Assembly: GCA_903859155.1 (NCBI GenBank)
Contig: CAIOLO010000090.1
Span: 1-48,820 of the forward strand
Direction of reading: 5' to 3'
Source of the DNA: an uncultured beta proteobacterium
Lineage (GTDB): Bacteria; Pseudomonadota; Gammaproteobacteria; Burkholderiales; SG8-39
DNA: 48,820 nucleotides
The notes beneath the pieces were generated by a model. It did not search any database, was not told the origin of the DNA, and saw only the letters and a program-made list of their open reading frames with translations. Positions 17,566 to 26,117 of this stretch are shown piece by piece. Positions within the stretch are counted from its first letter, which is position 1; each line of letters begins with the position of its first letter. The translations under genes and the position numbers were made by a program.

Positions 17566-19359
17566 TCAGTTGAATCCTATCCTTGCCAGGAAAGTCTTCT
17601 GAAAGCCTGGCAGCGTTCCTAGTTCGATATAACGGCAGCGCGCTGCCAGCAGGCGCGAGCGGGCGCGCAGTGCGCGCGATGCGAGCACCATGCGCACACC
17701 CAGCCCGGCCGCGTTGCCCACCTGCTCGAAGCGCTCCGGCGGCAGGTCGGGCAGCAGGCCCACTGCGATGGCACTGGCCACGCTCAAATAGGCGCCGAAA
17801 GCACCGGCGATGACCACCCGCTCGATGGCGGATTCCTCAAGGCCTGCTTCGCGCAGCAACATGTCGATGCCCGCACGGATCGCCGCCTTGGCAAGCTGGA
17901 CCGCGCGCACGTCGGTCTGCGACAGCCACACCCCGGGGGCGATCTGTGCCTCGCGGTGGTCGCCCCGCTCGCGCACCAGTGCAGGATCCAGGCCCATGCG
18001 TCCGCGCCGGTCGAGAACGCCCGCCTGGCGCAGCGCGGCAAGCGCATCGAGCACCCCCGAACCGCACAATCCCACCGCTTCGGCGTCGGCGATGGTCTTG
18101 ACCTCCAGCACCCCGTTCGCGAAGGCGACACGCTCGATCGCGCCTTCCGCGGCGCGCATGCCGCAGCTGATGTGGCCGCCCTCCAGTGCCGGCCCCGAGG
18201 GGCAGGACACAGTGCGGATCTCACCGGCATGGACTAGCGAAATCTCGGTGTTGGTGCCGATGTCCATGACCACCGCGGTGGCATCGCGCCAGCGCTCCTC
18301 GGTGGCCAGCATCGCCGCCACGTGGTCGCCACCGACATAGCCGCCGACGTTGGGCAGCAGGTGCACCACGGCGCCGCCGGCGCAATTCAGCCCCAGGTCG
18401 CGCGCCTGTTCCTCGAGCGACCTGCACACCGCCGGCACGTGCGGGGCACGCCCGAGCTGGCGCACCGGCAGTCCCAGCAGCAGGTGGTGCATGGCCGTGT
18501 TGCCGGCGACGGCCACCTCGAAAATATCCTCCACCAGCGCGCCGGCCGCCTCGCACAGCGTGCGCGCAAGTTCGTTTACCGCAGTCACGGCGGCCGCGCG
18601 CAACTCGTCGCGCCTGGCCTCCGAACCCATGGCGTAATTCATGCGGCTCACCAGATCGGCGCCGTAGGAGGCCTGTGGATTTTCCATGCCGATGCCGTTC
18701 AGCCCCGTCCCTGTTTCCAGGTCGAGCAGATAGCCTGCACAGTTGGTGGTGCCCAGATCCACTGCCAGGCCGAGCGCGCGCCGCCCGTGCGGCAGAAAGC
18801 CGATTACGACAGCCCCGTGGCACACCGCCCGCAGCCGCCACTGCTGCTCGCGCAGCAGCACCGGCAGAGCGCGCAGCGCCGAGAGGTCCATGCGGGTGAC
18901 GCCGCTCGGCCTGAGCGCCTGCAGCACGCGGTCGGCATCCGCCCCGGCCTGCTCGAGGGTTGGCTCGACAAGATCCACATCGTGCACCGCCAGCGACGGC
19001 TGGAAGTCCCAGCCGCCCTCGCCTTCCACCTCGGCCCTCACCACGCGCGCAAGCGAGCGCGGCGCCACCTCGACGGTGCAGTCACCGCGCGGACGGACCT
19101 GACAGGCGCGCACCCATTGCCCGTCCGGGTGCGCGGCACCTGGCGTGCTTGTTTGCAGCGGCAATGCCTGTTCCGAAGTTTCGATCTCGCCCGAGCGCAG
19201 GCGCACCATGCAGGTACCGCAAACACCGCGGCCGCCGCAGGCGCCGACGATGCGTATGCCGGCGCAGCGCGCCGCATGGAACACGGTCTCCCCGGGCGCG
19301 CAGGCGGCGCTGCGGTCCAGGTTGTCGAAGCTGACCTGAAGCGGCCGGTCCTCGGCCAT
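17566..19359 (-). CDS. Reductive activator of corrinoid protein (2Fe-2S plus ASKHA domain)
   Basis: About 597 aa. The N-terminal 2Fe-2S domain has CGGRGVCGTC (C-x5-C-x2-C with the preceding C) and a fourth Cys in WVRACQVRP. The large C-terminal part is the RACo-type ASKHA ATPase (ALGLAVDLGTTNCAGYLLD; VMDIGTNTEISL; VIAGAFGAYLSVASA). It reduces inactive Co(II) to Co(I) at the expense of ATP. The start at 19359 overlaps the previous stop as TGATG; 19377 is a possible alternative. Confidence 0.9.
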   Translation of the reverse strand: MAEDRPLQVSFDNLDRSAACAPGETVFHAARCAGIRIVGACGGRGVCGTCMVRLRSGEIETSEQALPLQTSTPGAAHPDGQWVRACQVRPRGDCTVEVAPRSLARVVRAEVEGEGGWDFQPSLAVHDVDLVEPTLEQAGADADRVLQALRPSGVTRMDLSALRALPVLLREQQWRLRAVCHGAVVIGFLPHGRRALGLAVDLGTTNCAGYLLDLETGTGLNGIGMENPQASYGADLVSRMNYAMGSEARRDELRAAAVTAVNELARTLCEAAGALVEDIFEVAVAGNTAMHHLLLGLPVRQLGRAPHVPAVCRSLEEQARDLGLNCAGGAVVHLLPNVGGYVGGDHVAAMLATEERWRDATAVVMDIGTNTEISLVHAGEIRTVSCPSGPALEGGHISCGMRAAEGAIERVAFANGVLEVKTIADAEAVGLCGSGVLDALAALRQAGVLDRRGRMGLDPALVRERGDHREAQIAPGVWLSQTDVRAVQLAKAAIRAGIDMLLREAGLEESAIERVVIAGAFGAYLSVASAIAVGLLPDLPPERFEQVGNAAGLGVRMVLASRALRARSRLLAARCRYIELGTLPGFQKTFLARIGFN

Positions 19360-20027
19360 CACCGGCGCTGGCTGCATCGCTCGCGCGAGCCGCAGCGGAC
19401 GCAGCGCGACGCCAGCGGCCGATCCGGCACAGCGGCACCCAGCGCGACCACGAAGCTGATCGATTTGAGCGGCCAGAGCATGCCCGATGAATTCATCAGA
19501 ATGGACTGGGTGCTGATGCCAGAGAGCGCCAGCACGGCCGCCTGTGCGTCCAGCGCAACGCCGGGATCGCCGGGACTCTCGGGCGCACCGGCGTGCCAAC
19601 CCTGGCTGCGCGCGGCGCGTGCGATGCGCGCGTGCAGTTCATCAGAGAGCCGGAACAGGCGCTCACCGGCCAGTTCGTCCAGTGCCAGCGCCAGCACCCG
19701 CGCGTGCTCGCCGCTGACGCGCTCGCGCGCCGCGAACAGCGAAGCCACGCGCGCCTCGACCTGCGCGCCGATCGTGCACGCGGCGGCCGCGACGGCACTC
19801 ACCTGGCCGAACAAGGCGGCCAGGGCCGGTGCGCGAATCGCGGTGTCGCCCAGATCAAGGACATCGCCGCGGATGGCGCCGACAGGATGGATGCGAAACG
19901 CCCAGACCGGCTCGAGCAGCCCCTCCTCGCGCAGCAGGCGCTGCGCCTGGCGTTTGACGCGCGCCAGGGGCGCGCGAACGGCCGGCGACGGCGGGCAGCG
20001 CGTTTCAGCCGCGTGCAACGCGGGCAT
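19359..20027 (-). CDS. Methionine-synthase-activation-domain-like protein
   Basis: 222 aa. ACTIGAQVEARVASLFAARE in the centre, ALDELAGERLFRLSDEL, and a C-terminal LMNSSGMLWPLKSISFVVAL followed by two Cys (CVRCGSRERC) resemble the stand-alone MetH-activation-domain proteins found in corrinoid methyltransferase operons. Its partner role with the ASKHA activator is inferred from the TGATG coupling. Complete. Confidence 0.8.
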   Translation of the reverse strand: MPALHAAETRCPPSPAVRAPLARVKRQAQRLLREEGLLEPVWAFRIHPVGAIRGDVLDLGDTAIRAPALAALFGQVSAVAAAACTIGAQVEARVASLFAARERVSGEHARVLALALDELAGERLFRLSDELHARIARAARSQGWHAGAPESPGDPGVALDAQAAVLALSGISTQSILMNSSGMLWPLKSISFVVALGAAVPDRPLASRCVRCGSRERCSQRR

Positions 20028-20033
20028 GCGAAC

Positions 20034-21293
20034 TCACGCGGCGTACTTTCGCACCGACGCGAACATCGCCTTTACATTTTCCGGTCTGGCTTCGTCGGGG
20101 ATGCCGCAGGCGCCATCGAGAATGAAGCCACCGCCCTTGCCGACCTTTTCGATCAGCATGCGGCAATAGGCATCGACCTCCTCGGGCCTGCCGGTGTTCA
20201 GCATCGAGGCGGGCACATTGCCGCGTATGCAGGCCACGTCGCCCAGCACCTCCTTGGCCCTGAGCATGTCGGTGCCCTCGAACCAGTAGATGGCCTTGCC
20301 GCGCGGAATATCGGCGATCACCTCCAGGCGCGTGGTACAGGTGCTCTCCCAGAAGGCGACCGGGGTCAGGCCGGCTTCGATCAGGCCGAGCAGCACCTTG
20401 CGGAAAGGCGGCCAGAAAAAAGTCTTGAACTGAGCCAGCGACATGAAGCTGTCCATTGCCCAGTGGATCGGGATGAAGATCATCTTGCACGGATGGTTCA
20501 GCGCCGAAGCGACCGTATGTTGCGTGATGAAAACCGCCGCCTTTTCCAGCGCGGCGAGCAGTTCGTCCTTGCGCCGGTACATGTCGAGCAGGATGCCCTT
20601 GGAGCCGCGGAACTGGTCGCCGAAATAGTCGTAGGGAGAACTGCAGGCCACGCCCTGCGACTGCGGAAAACCGAGCTTGTCCATTTCATCCGCGAAAGCG
20701 CCCATGCAGGCGCCCAGGCGTGCGCTCTCCTCGCCGGCCTTGCGCAGGGCGTCCAGCGCGGCCACCACTTTCGGGTCGGCGAATTTGGACAACACGCCGA
20801 ACATGCGCCCGTAATACAGGTTGGGGATCGAGGGCAGGTTCTCCAGGCCCTCGAACGCGGTGCCGATGCGCGGCAGATACTTGGAGAGGAAAAACCCCGA
20901 CGGATCGAACAGGAATTCCTTGTACTCGTCGGCCTTCATGTACTCGCGGTCCAGGTACTGGAACATCGCATCGTCACTGGTGCCGTGGCCGGGCCACTCG
21001 AGCTGTTTGTAGCCCACGGCATCGAGAGTCGGTCCCAGGGCGGGCCGCATCGGCGAGGCATACATGTCCGGTTGCAGGTCGAGCAGCACGTCGCGGCAGG
21101 TGTCCATCAGCGCCTGGTAGTCGTACATCGCCCGGCGATAATTCATGCCCGCCATGCGCGCATGCCAGAACTGGGTGTGATAGATCACCGGGACGTGATC
21201 GGGCTGCCTGAGCGCGATCGCGTCGTTGACGCGCTTCAGGCGCGCCGCATGGGCTGCGGCGGCTTCGCCTGGCGCGCTGGCGGCGGCACTCAT
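20034..21293 (-). CDS. Uroporphyrinogen-decarboxylase-family methyltransferase
   Basis: About 419 aa, UroD/MtaA/CmuA superfamily. LKRVNDAIALRQPDHVPVIY at the start, SSPYDYFGDQFRGSKGILLD, FIPIHWAMDSFMSLAQFKTF, and C-terminal GGGFILDGACGIPDEARPEN are family features. In these operons the UroD-like protein moves a methyl group from a substrate to the corrinoid protein. The start at 21293 overlaps the corrinoid-gene stop as ATGA. The substrate is unknown; methoxylated aromatics, methylated amines or thiols are options. Confidence 0.87.
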   Translation of the reverse strand: MSAAASAPGEAAAAHAARLKRVNDAIALRQPDHVPVIYHTQFWHARMAGMNYRRAMYDYQALMDTCRDVLLDLQPDMYASPMRPALGPTLDAVGYKQLEWPGHGTSDDAMFQYLDREYMKADEYKEFLFDPSGFFLSKYLPRIGTAFEGLENLPSIPNLYYGRMFGVLSKFADPKVVAALDALRKAGEESARLGACMGAFADEMDKLGFPQSQGVACSSPYDYFGDQFRGSKGILLDMYRRKDELLAALEKAAVFITQHTVASALNHPCKMIFIPIHWAMDSFMSLAQFKTFFWPPFRKVLLGLIEAGLTPVAFWESTCTTRLEVIADIPRGKAIYWFEGTDMLRAKEVLGDVACIRGNVPASMLNTGRPEEVDAYCRMLIEKVGKGGGFILDGACGIPDEARPENVKAMFASVRKYAA

Positions 21294-21940
21294 GCCGCAG
21301 CCGGTATCCACTGGCGGCACAGCGTCACCGCCGCCACCGCGTTGGAGCCATACGCATCGGCACCGGTGTAGCTGCGCACCGCGTCATCCACCTGTCCGCC
21401 GCCGATCATGATCTTCATGCCCTCGCGCAGCCCTTCTTTCTCGATGGCCTGGACGGTTTCCTTCATGGAGTCGAAGGCCAGCGTCAGAAACCCGCTGAGC
21501 GCCACCACCGCGGGCTTGAACTCGCGGATCTCGTCGAGGAATTTCTTCACCGGGACATCGATGCCGATGTCGCGCACTTCGTAGCCGTTGATGTCGAGCA
21601 TGAAGGTAACGATGTTCTTGCCGATGTCGTGCAGGTCGCCGTGCACCGTGCCCACCAGCACTCGGCCCAGCTTTTTCGCCTCGCCGCCGGCAGACTGCAC
21701 GATCAGCGGCTTGGCGAGCGCGCCGATGGTCTCGAGCATCTCCCCGGCGAGCACCAACTCGGGCAGGAAATACTCCTGTTTCTCGAAACGCTTGCCGACG
21801 ATGTCCATCGCCTCGCGGCAGAGCTCGAGCACGCGCACCGGATTGTCCCCCCGGTCCAGCATGGTTTTTGCGAGTGCTAACGCCTCGTCCTCGCGCATTT
21901 CCGCAAGCGCGTCGATCAGTTGCTGTTCCTGTTCCTTCAT
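21290..21940 (-). CDS. Corrinoid (B12-binding) methyl-carrier protein
   Basis: About 216 aa. N-terminal helical cap (EQEQQLIDALAEMREDEALA … EYFLPELVLAGEMLE) and Rossmann B12 domain with GDLHDIGKNIV (the DxHxxG cobalt-ligand motif), SGFLTLAFDSM and IMIGGGQVDD. First gene of the operon; the start MKEQEQQL at 21940 is favoured over the open frame to 21976. It carries the methyl group between the UroD-like enzyme and the methyl-THF enzyme. Confidence 0.93.
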   Translation of the reverse strand: MKEQEQQLIDALAEMREDEALALAKTMLDRGDNPVRVLELCREAMDIVGKRFEKQEYFLPELVLAGEMLETIGALAKPLIVQSAGGEAKKLGRVLVGTVHGDLHDIGKNIVTFMLDINGYEVRDIGIDVPVKKFLDEIREFKPAVVALSGFLTLAFDSMKETVQAIEKEGLREGMKIMIGGGQVDDAVRSYTGADAYGSNAVAAVTLCRQWIPAAA

Positions 21941-22020
21941 GAGCCTCGTTCCCTGTGGTCGCGCCCACGCCGCCATGGCATGGAAACAGGGGGAAGCTAA
22001 CAGGCGTTCGCTCTCCTGAC

Positions 22021-22034
22021 TTGACCTAGATCAA
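22021..22034 (-). promoter_or_regulatory. FNR/Anr-like box upstream of the corrinoid operon
   Basis: TTGACCTAGATCAA matches the consensus TTGAT-N4-ATCAA at 9 of 10 defined positions and is centred about 87 nt upstream of the corrinoid protein start. If it acts at -41.5, transcription would start near 21986. It suggests induction when oxygen is low. No convincing -10 hexamer stands out. Confidence 0.6.
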
Positions 22035-22984
22035 GCCAGTTTCCGCCCATGCAAAACCCACCGCTCCCAAATCGCATCCCATAGCCGGAACGGTGTCATG
22101 GAGCTGCCGAAAAATCGGGCCCACGCCCCTCCCAACGGGATGGGGAGTGCGGCACGCGATGACCAGATAGAGCGCGGTAAGCAAAGTATTCGCGCCAGGC
22201 AATGCGGCGCATGCGTACGTCAACGGGGTTCATGGGGTCTTGGTCGGCGGAAGCTCTCCGCCCTTTGCAGGGGTTGCGCGGCGTGGCGCCATGCAGTGAA
22301 GCTTACCCCGGTTGCGGGGGGGGGGCGCAGGTTGCGCATCCGTGCCGACAGCAAGCCTGCACGCTCGCGCGCCACAAGCGCGAAGCCCCACGACGCATCG
22401 CAGGGCTTCACAGTTTCGCCACTCTCTGTGGCATTGCTTCGTCACGCACCGTGACGATTACCGGCCTGTTGTTACCGGCTTCAGATTAGCGATGTAAAAG
22501 TTCTCATCGATAGGTCCGCCTCCATTCACAACGGTGCTACGCCAGTCCCCCGCGGGGGCCAGTGGCGCGGCTCGCGCCGCGCCCGTTGTCGTCTGCATCG
22601 GTTCCCTGCCGGGGAAATCCTCAAACTTCATCTCGAGGTTGGTCGCCACCGGTTCGCATCAGGTACACCCGCAATCAGGGCGCGCACAACAGCGAACTTT
22701 GCTGCAGCAACCGGTTCATCTGTTGTTGGTCTGAGAATCCATCCCTTGCAGAATCACCGAAACGCTTTCAGTTGACGCCTTTTGCGATCGCACGTCAAGC
22801 CGCATGCGCGCCAATATGCCTGCCATCTGATCTGGATCAACAAGGCGCTGCCGTGCGCTGCAATTTGGTACGCGCCGCGCCGCGCTTGGCTTACAATCAT
22901 CGTTTGCCCTGTTGCGGGAGATGGCAATCCGGCACGCCCGCATACCCGGAGGAAACCCGCGGTTTCCGTCCTACACATGAAGAG
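22035..22984. other. Long intergenic stretch with little recognisable content
   Basis: Nothing protein-like on either strand except a possible short minus-strand frame (next entry). A run of ten G is at about 22316-22325. A second FNR-like sequence, CTGATCTGGATCAA (22827-22840, 9 of 10), has no obvious target. I looked for a cobalamin riboswitch in front of the corrinoid operon and did not find a B12 box. Confidence 0.5.
22458..22649 (-). CDS. Possible small protein, uncertain
   Basis: 63 codons from a GTG; an internal ATG would give a 46-residue product. It ends GGPIDENFYIANLKPVTTGR, which has reasonable amino-acid composition, and it lies downstream of the FNR-like site at 22827-22840. There is no recognised family and no clear SD. 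It could be chance or a remnant. Confidence 0.2.
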   Translation of the reverse strand: MATNLEMKFEDFPGREPMQTTTGAARAAPLAPAGDWRSTVVNGGGPIDENFYIANLKPVTTGR

Positions 22985-23383
22985 CTACCCGCTGTTTTCC
23001 TCGGTGAAGCGCCGTATCTGCCGGCGATCGCGCTTGGTCGGCCGGCCGCGCGCATCCGGATCGGGCTTCGGTGCGCTGCGGCGCGCGGCAAGCATCAACT
23101 CACGCCGCGCACGGCTCGCCTCATCCTCGCAATACAGCAAGGCTGCTTCAACGGCCGGGCCGCGTTTGGCCGACAGCGCAAGCACCGCCACCGTCCACTC
23201 GAGTTCCCCGGCGCGCACCGCCACGGTGTCGCCCGGACGGATCTCTCGGGAGGTCTTGACCCGCGCGCTGTTCAGGCGCGCGTGCCCGGCTTCGATCGCC
23301 TGTGCCGCCAGGCTGCGGGTCTTGTAGAAGCGCGCTGCCCACAGCCATTTGTCAAAACGCAGCCGCCCGGTGGATTCGCTCAT
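22985..23383 (-). CDS. hslR: Hsp15-like S4-domain RNA-binding protein
   Basis: 132 aa. The S4 domain starts at RLRFDKWLWAARFYKTRSLA and covers residues 8-70; the C-terminal tail is basic (KPDPDARGRPTKRDRRQIRR). Same length and layout as Hsp15, which binds the 50S subunit with a stuck nascent chain and helps free it. Complete; transcribed away from the Bug genes. Confidence 0.93.
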   Translation of the reverse strand: MSESTGRLRFDKWLWAARFYKTRSLAAQAIEAGHARLNSARVKTSREIRPGDTVAVRAGELEWTVAVLALSAKRGPAVEAALLYCEDEASRARRELMLAARRSAPKPDPDARGRPTKRDRRQIRRFTEENSG

Positions 23384-23482
23384 GGCCCTTCAATTCAAAT
23401 GGCATCGCATTCGTTGCACCGCACGCATACCCTTCGCGCGCGTTGCGAATCAGTATACTCAGTCAACAAAACCGGAGGAAAA

Positions 23483-24472
23483 ATGATGACCAAACCGCAA
23501 ATTGCCGCAGCCGTGCTCTTGTGCGCACTGGCACCTGTCGCATCCCCGTGCTTTGCGCAGTCAGGCGCAGCCGATTATCCGCTGCGGCCCATCCGCATGA
23601 TCGTGCCGCTCTCCCCGGGCGGGCTGGTCGACACCTTCGGCCGCACCGTGGCGCAACATTTGTCGGAGCGCCTGGGCCAGCCGGTGGTGGTGGAGAACCG
23701 TCCCGGCGCCAGCCAGGCAATCGCCCTCGAGGCGCAGGCGCGTTCCGCTGCGGACGGCTACACCATATCCATGGCAACGCAGTCGGGCGTGGTCTCGACC
23801 ACGGTGCTGCGCAAGTCCCTCCCCTACGACGCCCTGCGTGAACTGGCGCCGATCTCCCTGCTGTTCGAATCACCGCTCTACCTGGTGATACATCCGACGG
23901 TGCAGGTCACATCCATCGCGGAGTTGATCAAGCTCGCACGCGCGCAGCCGGGCAAGCTCACCTTCGCCTCGATCGGCACCGGCACCGCCCCGCACATCGG
24001 CGCCGCGGTGTTCATGAAAATGGCCGGCGTCGACATGACGCACGTACCCTACAAAGGCAGCTCTCAGGCGCTCACCGATTTGCTGAGCGGACAGGTGAAC
24101 ATGATGTTCGAGGGCGGCGTGTCCTCGCTGCCCCCGGCCCGCGCCGGCAAGCTGCGCGCGCTGGGCACCACCGCGGCAAAACGCACCGCCGCAATGTCGG
24201 AACTGCCCACCATCGCCGAAGCGGGCGTGCCCGGCTACGAAGTCAACACCTGGTTCGGCCTGATGACCACCAGCGGCGTGCCGCGCAATGTCATCGACCG
24301 GCTCAACCACGAGGCAGTCGACATGGTCAAGCTGCCCTCCACGCAGGACAAATTCAGGACGGCGGGCATCGAACTGGTCTCGAGCACGCCCGAGGCCTTC
24401 GGCCAGCGCATCCGCGCGGAGATTCCGCTGTGGACCAAGATCATGCGCGACATCGGCATACCCGCGGAATAG
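23483..24472 (+). CDS. Bug/TctC-type tripartite tricarboxylate transporter binding protein
   Basis: About 329 aa. Signal peptide MMTKPQIAAAVLLCALAPVA… ends near CFAQ. YPLRPIRMIVPLSPGGLVDTF, VVVENRPGASQ and AADGYTISMATQS are the classic Bug motifs. The SD GGAGGA (23474-23479) fits the ATG at 23483 or 23486; the open frame upstream is not coding. It binds a small carboxylate in the periplasm. No TctA/TctB membrane genes are present, as is common for the expanded Bug families of betaproteobacteria. Confidence 0.93.
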   Translation: MMTKPQIAAAVLLCALAPVASPCFAQSGAADYPLRPIRMIVPLSPGGLVDTFGRTVAQHLSERLGQPVVVENRPGASQAIALEAQARSAADGYTISMATQSGVVSTTVLRKSLPYDALRELAPISLLFESPLYLVIHPTVQVTSIAELIKLARAQPGKLTFASIGTGTAPHIGAAVFMKMAGVDMTHVPYKGSSQALTDLLSGQVNMMFEGGVSSLPPARAGKLRALGTTAAKRTAAMSELPTIAEAGVPGYEVNTWFGLMTTSGVPRNVIDRLNHEAVDMVKLPSTQDKFRTAGIELVSSTPEAFGQRIRAEIPLWTKIMRDIGIPAE

Positions 24473-24516
24473 ATGCCGGTTAAACTGCCCTTCCCGCATC
24501 GACCAAGGAGGGCAGC

Positions 24517-25488
24517 ATGAAGCGCAAGTCTTGTGCAGTACTCGCCGTGGCGTTCTGCGCGGCGCTGCCGTTCGCCGCGCCGGCGCAGTCCTACCCGGTC
24601 AGACCCGTCCATCTGATAGTGCCCTATGCGGCGGGCGGCGCCACCGATGCCTACGCGCGCCTGTATGCGCGCAAGTTCACCGAAGCCTGGGGACAGCCGG
24701 TGATAGTGGACAACCGCCCGGGCGCCGGCGGCAACGTGGGCGCGGCGGCGGTGGCCAAAGCGGCGCCCGATGGCTATTCGGTGCTGCTCAACACCTATGG
24801 GCAGGCAATCGCGCCGGCGCTGTACCGCAAACTCTCCTATGACCCGGTGAAAGAACTGCAGCCGGTGGTGATGCTCACGCGCGGCGTCTCGGTGCTGGCG
24901 GTCTCGAGCGCATTGCCTGCGGCCAACGTGCGCGAACTGGTGGCGCTGGCCCGCGCCCAGCCGGGCAAGATCAATTACGCCTCCAACGGCGTGGGCTCGG
25001 GCCCGCACCTGTCGGCAGAACTGTTCAAGTCACTGGCCGGCATCGACATCGTGCATATCCCCTACAAGGGCGACGCGGCGATGACCCCGGCGCTGATGGC
25101 CAATGAAGTGCAGATGGCCTTCATGCCGGCGCAGGCCGCCTTCCCCCTTATTAAATCGGGCAAGATCCGCGCGGTGGGTGTGTCAAGCGCAACGCGCTCG
25201 ACCTACCTGCCCGATGTGCCCTCCATCGCCGAGGGCGGCGTGGCAGGCTATGACCTTTCCAGCTGGGCGGCGCTCTTCGCCACCGGCGGCTCGCCGCGCG
25301 ACGTGGTGCAGAAGATCAGCGCCGATTCGATCAAGATGCTCGGCGCACCCGATGTGGAGAAGATGCTCGCCAGCTGGGGCCTCGAATCCGCGGCGATGGG
25401 CGTCGAGGCTTTCGAACCGCGCTACCGCGCGGAGATCGACAAGTTCGCCAAACTGGTCAAGGACGCGGGGATACCGCTGGTGGATTGA
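24517..25488 (+). CDS. Second Bug/TctC-type binding protein
   Basis: 323 aa. Signal peptide MKRKSCAVLAVAFCAALPFA…, then SYPVRPVHLIVPYAAGGATD, VIVDNRPGAGGNVGAAAV and KAAPDGYSVLL. The SD AAGGAGG is at 24505-24511. It lies 44 nt after the first Bug gene, so the two probably form an operon, but they differ enough to bind different ligands. It is the last gene before the mosaic region. Confidence 0.94.
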   Translation: MKRKSCAVLAVAFCAALPFAAPAQSYPVRPVHLIVPYAAGGATDAYARLYARKFTEAWGQPVIVDNRPGAGGNVGAAAVAKAAPDGYSVLLNTYGQAIAPALYRKLSYDPVKELQPVVMLTRGVSVLAVSSALPAANVRELVALARAQPGKINYASNGVGSGPHLSAELFKSLAGIDIVHIPYKGDAAMTPALMANEVQMAFMPAQAAFPLIKSGKIRAVGVSSATRSTYLPDVPSIAEGGVAGYDLSSWAALFATGGSPRDVVQKISADSIKMLGAPDVEKMLASWGLESAAMGVEAFEPRYRAEIDKFAKLVKDAGIPLVD

Positions 25489-25536
25489 CCGCAGCGGGCG
25501 AACCAGCCCGAGCGGCACAGTCGGGCGCGCGCATCT

Positions 25537-25705
25537 TCTGCGCCTCCGAGGGCATGCAGAGGCGCGCCAGTTCGTAGCCATCAAGGCGCGTGAAATACGC
25601 CACGTCGGTCGCCTGCCCCTGCGGCAGGCCGAGCTTGCGGATCGCCGCCGCCAGCCCCAGGCGCCGGTAGTGCTCCATGGTGCGCCCGATGGCCTGCCCG
25701 AAGCG
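25537..25705 (-). pseudogene. Fragment of an FAD-dependent aromatic hydroxylase
   Basis: Within a 101-codon minus-strand frame the stretch GRTMEHYRRLGLAAAIRKLG, then PQGQATDVAYFTRLDGYELA and RLCMPS match the N-terminal third of FAD-binding phenol/chlorophenol hydroxylase-type enzymes. The nucleotide-binding start and the rest of the enzyme are missing. It marks where aromatic-degradation genes were eroded at the left edge of the cassette region. Confidence 0.7.
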
Positions 25706-25740
25706 CCTCAACGGAATCCGCTTCGAGCCGCGCTGAAAAA

Positions 25741-25811
25741 GATAAACTTTATTTCGCGGCAATGCCCGGCTGGCCTGCGTTATCGGGCATATCAGTTGTT
25801 GACCACGACAA
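25741..25811 (+). repeat. Type-A double-hairpin repeat, copy 4 (partial)
   Basis: Starts at the AAACTTTATTT core; hairpin 1 ATGCCCG…CGGGCAT and hairpin 2 GTTGT…ACAAC. This is the leftmost copy and marks the left end of the array. Confidence 0.75.
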
Positions 25812-25880
25812 CTCTTACATCCGCGGCCGCGATTGCGTTCCCGAGCACCCCTGCCGGCGCGGCGAATTCCGCCGGCGCCA

Positions 25881-26117
25881 TCAGCCGGCGTGTTCCAACT
25901 CGAGGATTCGTTTCGTCACCGCCGCCGGAAAGCCGACAAACAGGAACTGGCTCTTGTGGTACAGGTAGTCCTCGCCGCTTTCATCCACGATGCGCACCAG
26001 GTCGTCCTTTGCGGCACGAGCGTCGGGGATGATCCGGTAGACCTTGCCCGTGATAAGCGACGCCTTGTAATCGGTGTTGTCGACACAAAGGGCAAATGGC
26101 TTTACAGGCCTTTTCAC
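25881..26117 (-). CDS. Small protein of unknown function, second gene of a two-gene unit
   Basis: 78 aa. MKRPVKPFALCVDNTDYKAS, then LITGKVYRIIPDARAAKDDL, VRIVDESGEDYLYHKSQFLF. The pattern of a short beta-rich domain ending in DESGEDYLYP-like sequence is one I know only from uncharacterised bacterial proteins. Its ATG overlaps the stop of the upstream gene by 4 nt. The tight coupling, small size and position in a TA-rich array make a TA or immunity role possible but unproven. Confidence 0.7.
   Translation of the reverse strand: MKRPVKPFALCVDNTDYKASLITGKVYRIIPDARAAKDDLVRIVDESGEDYLYHKSQFLFVGFPAAVTKRILELEHAG

Noticed and set aside
22316-22325. Run of ten G as a phase-variation tract
   Set aside because: It lies outside any convincing gene or promoter.
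22098-22454. 118-codon plus-strand ORF upstream of hslR
   Set aside because: Arg/Ala/Pro-rich composition of a GC-rich chance frame, no SD and no family resemblance; it also runs through a 10-G tract.
21941-22500. Cobalamin riboswitch in front of the corrinoid operon
   Set aside because: I looked for the B12 box and related conserved blocks on the minus strand and did not see them.
22562-23482. 636-codon frame of the first Bug gene from 22562
   Set aside because: The first 307 codons overlap hslR on the other strand and lack protein character; signal peptide and SD fix the start at 23483.
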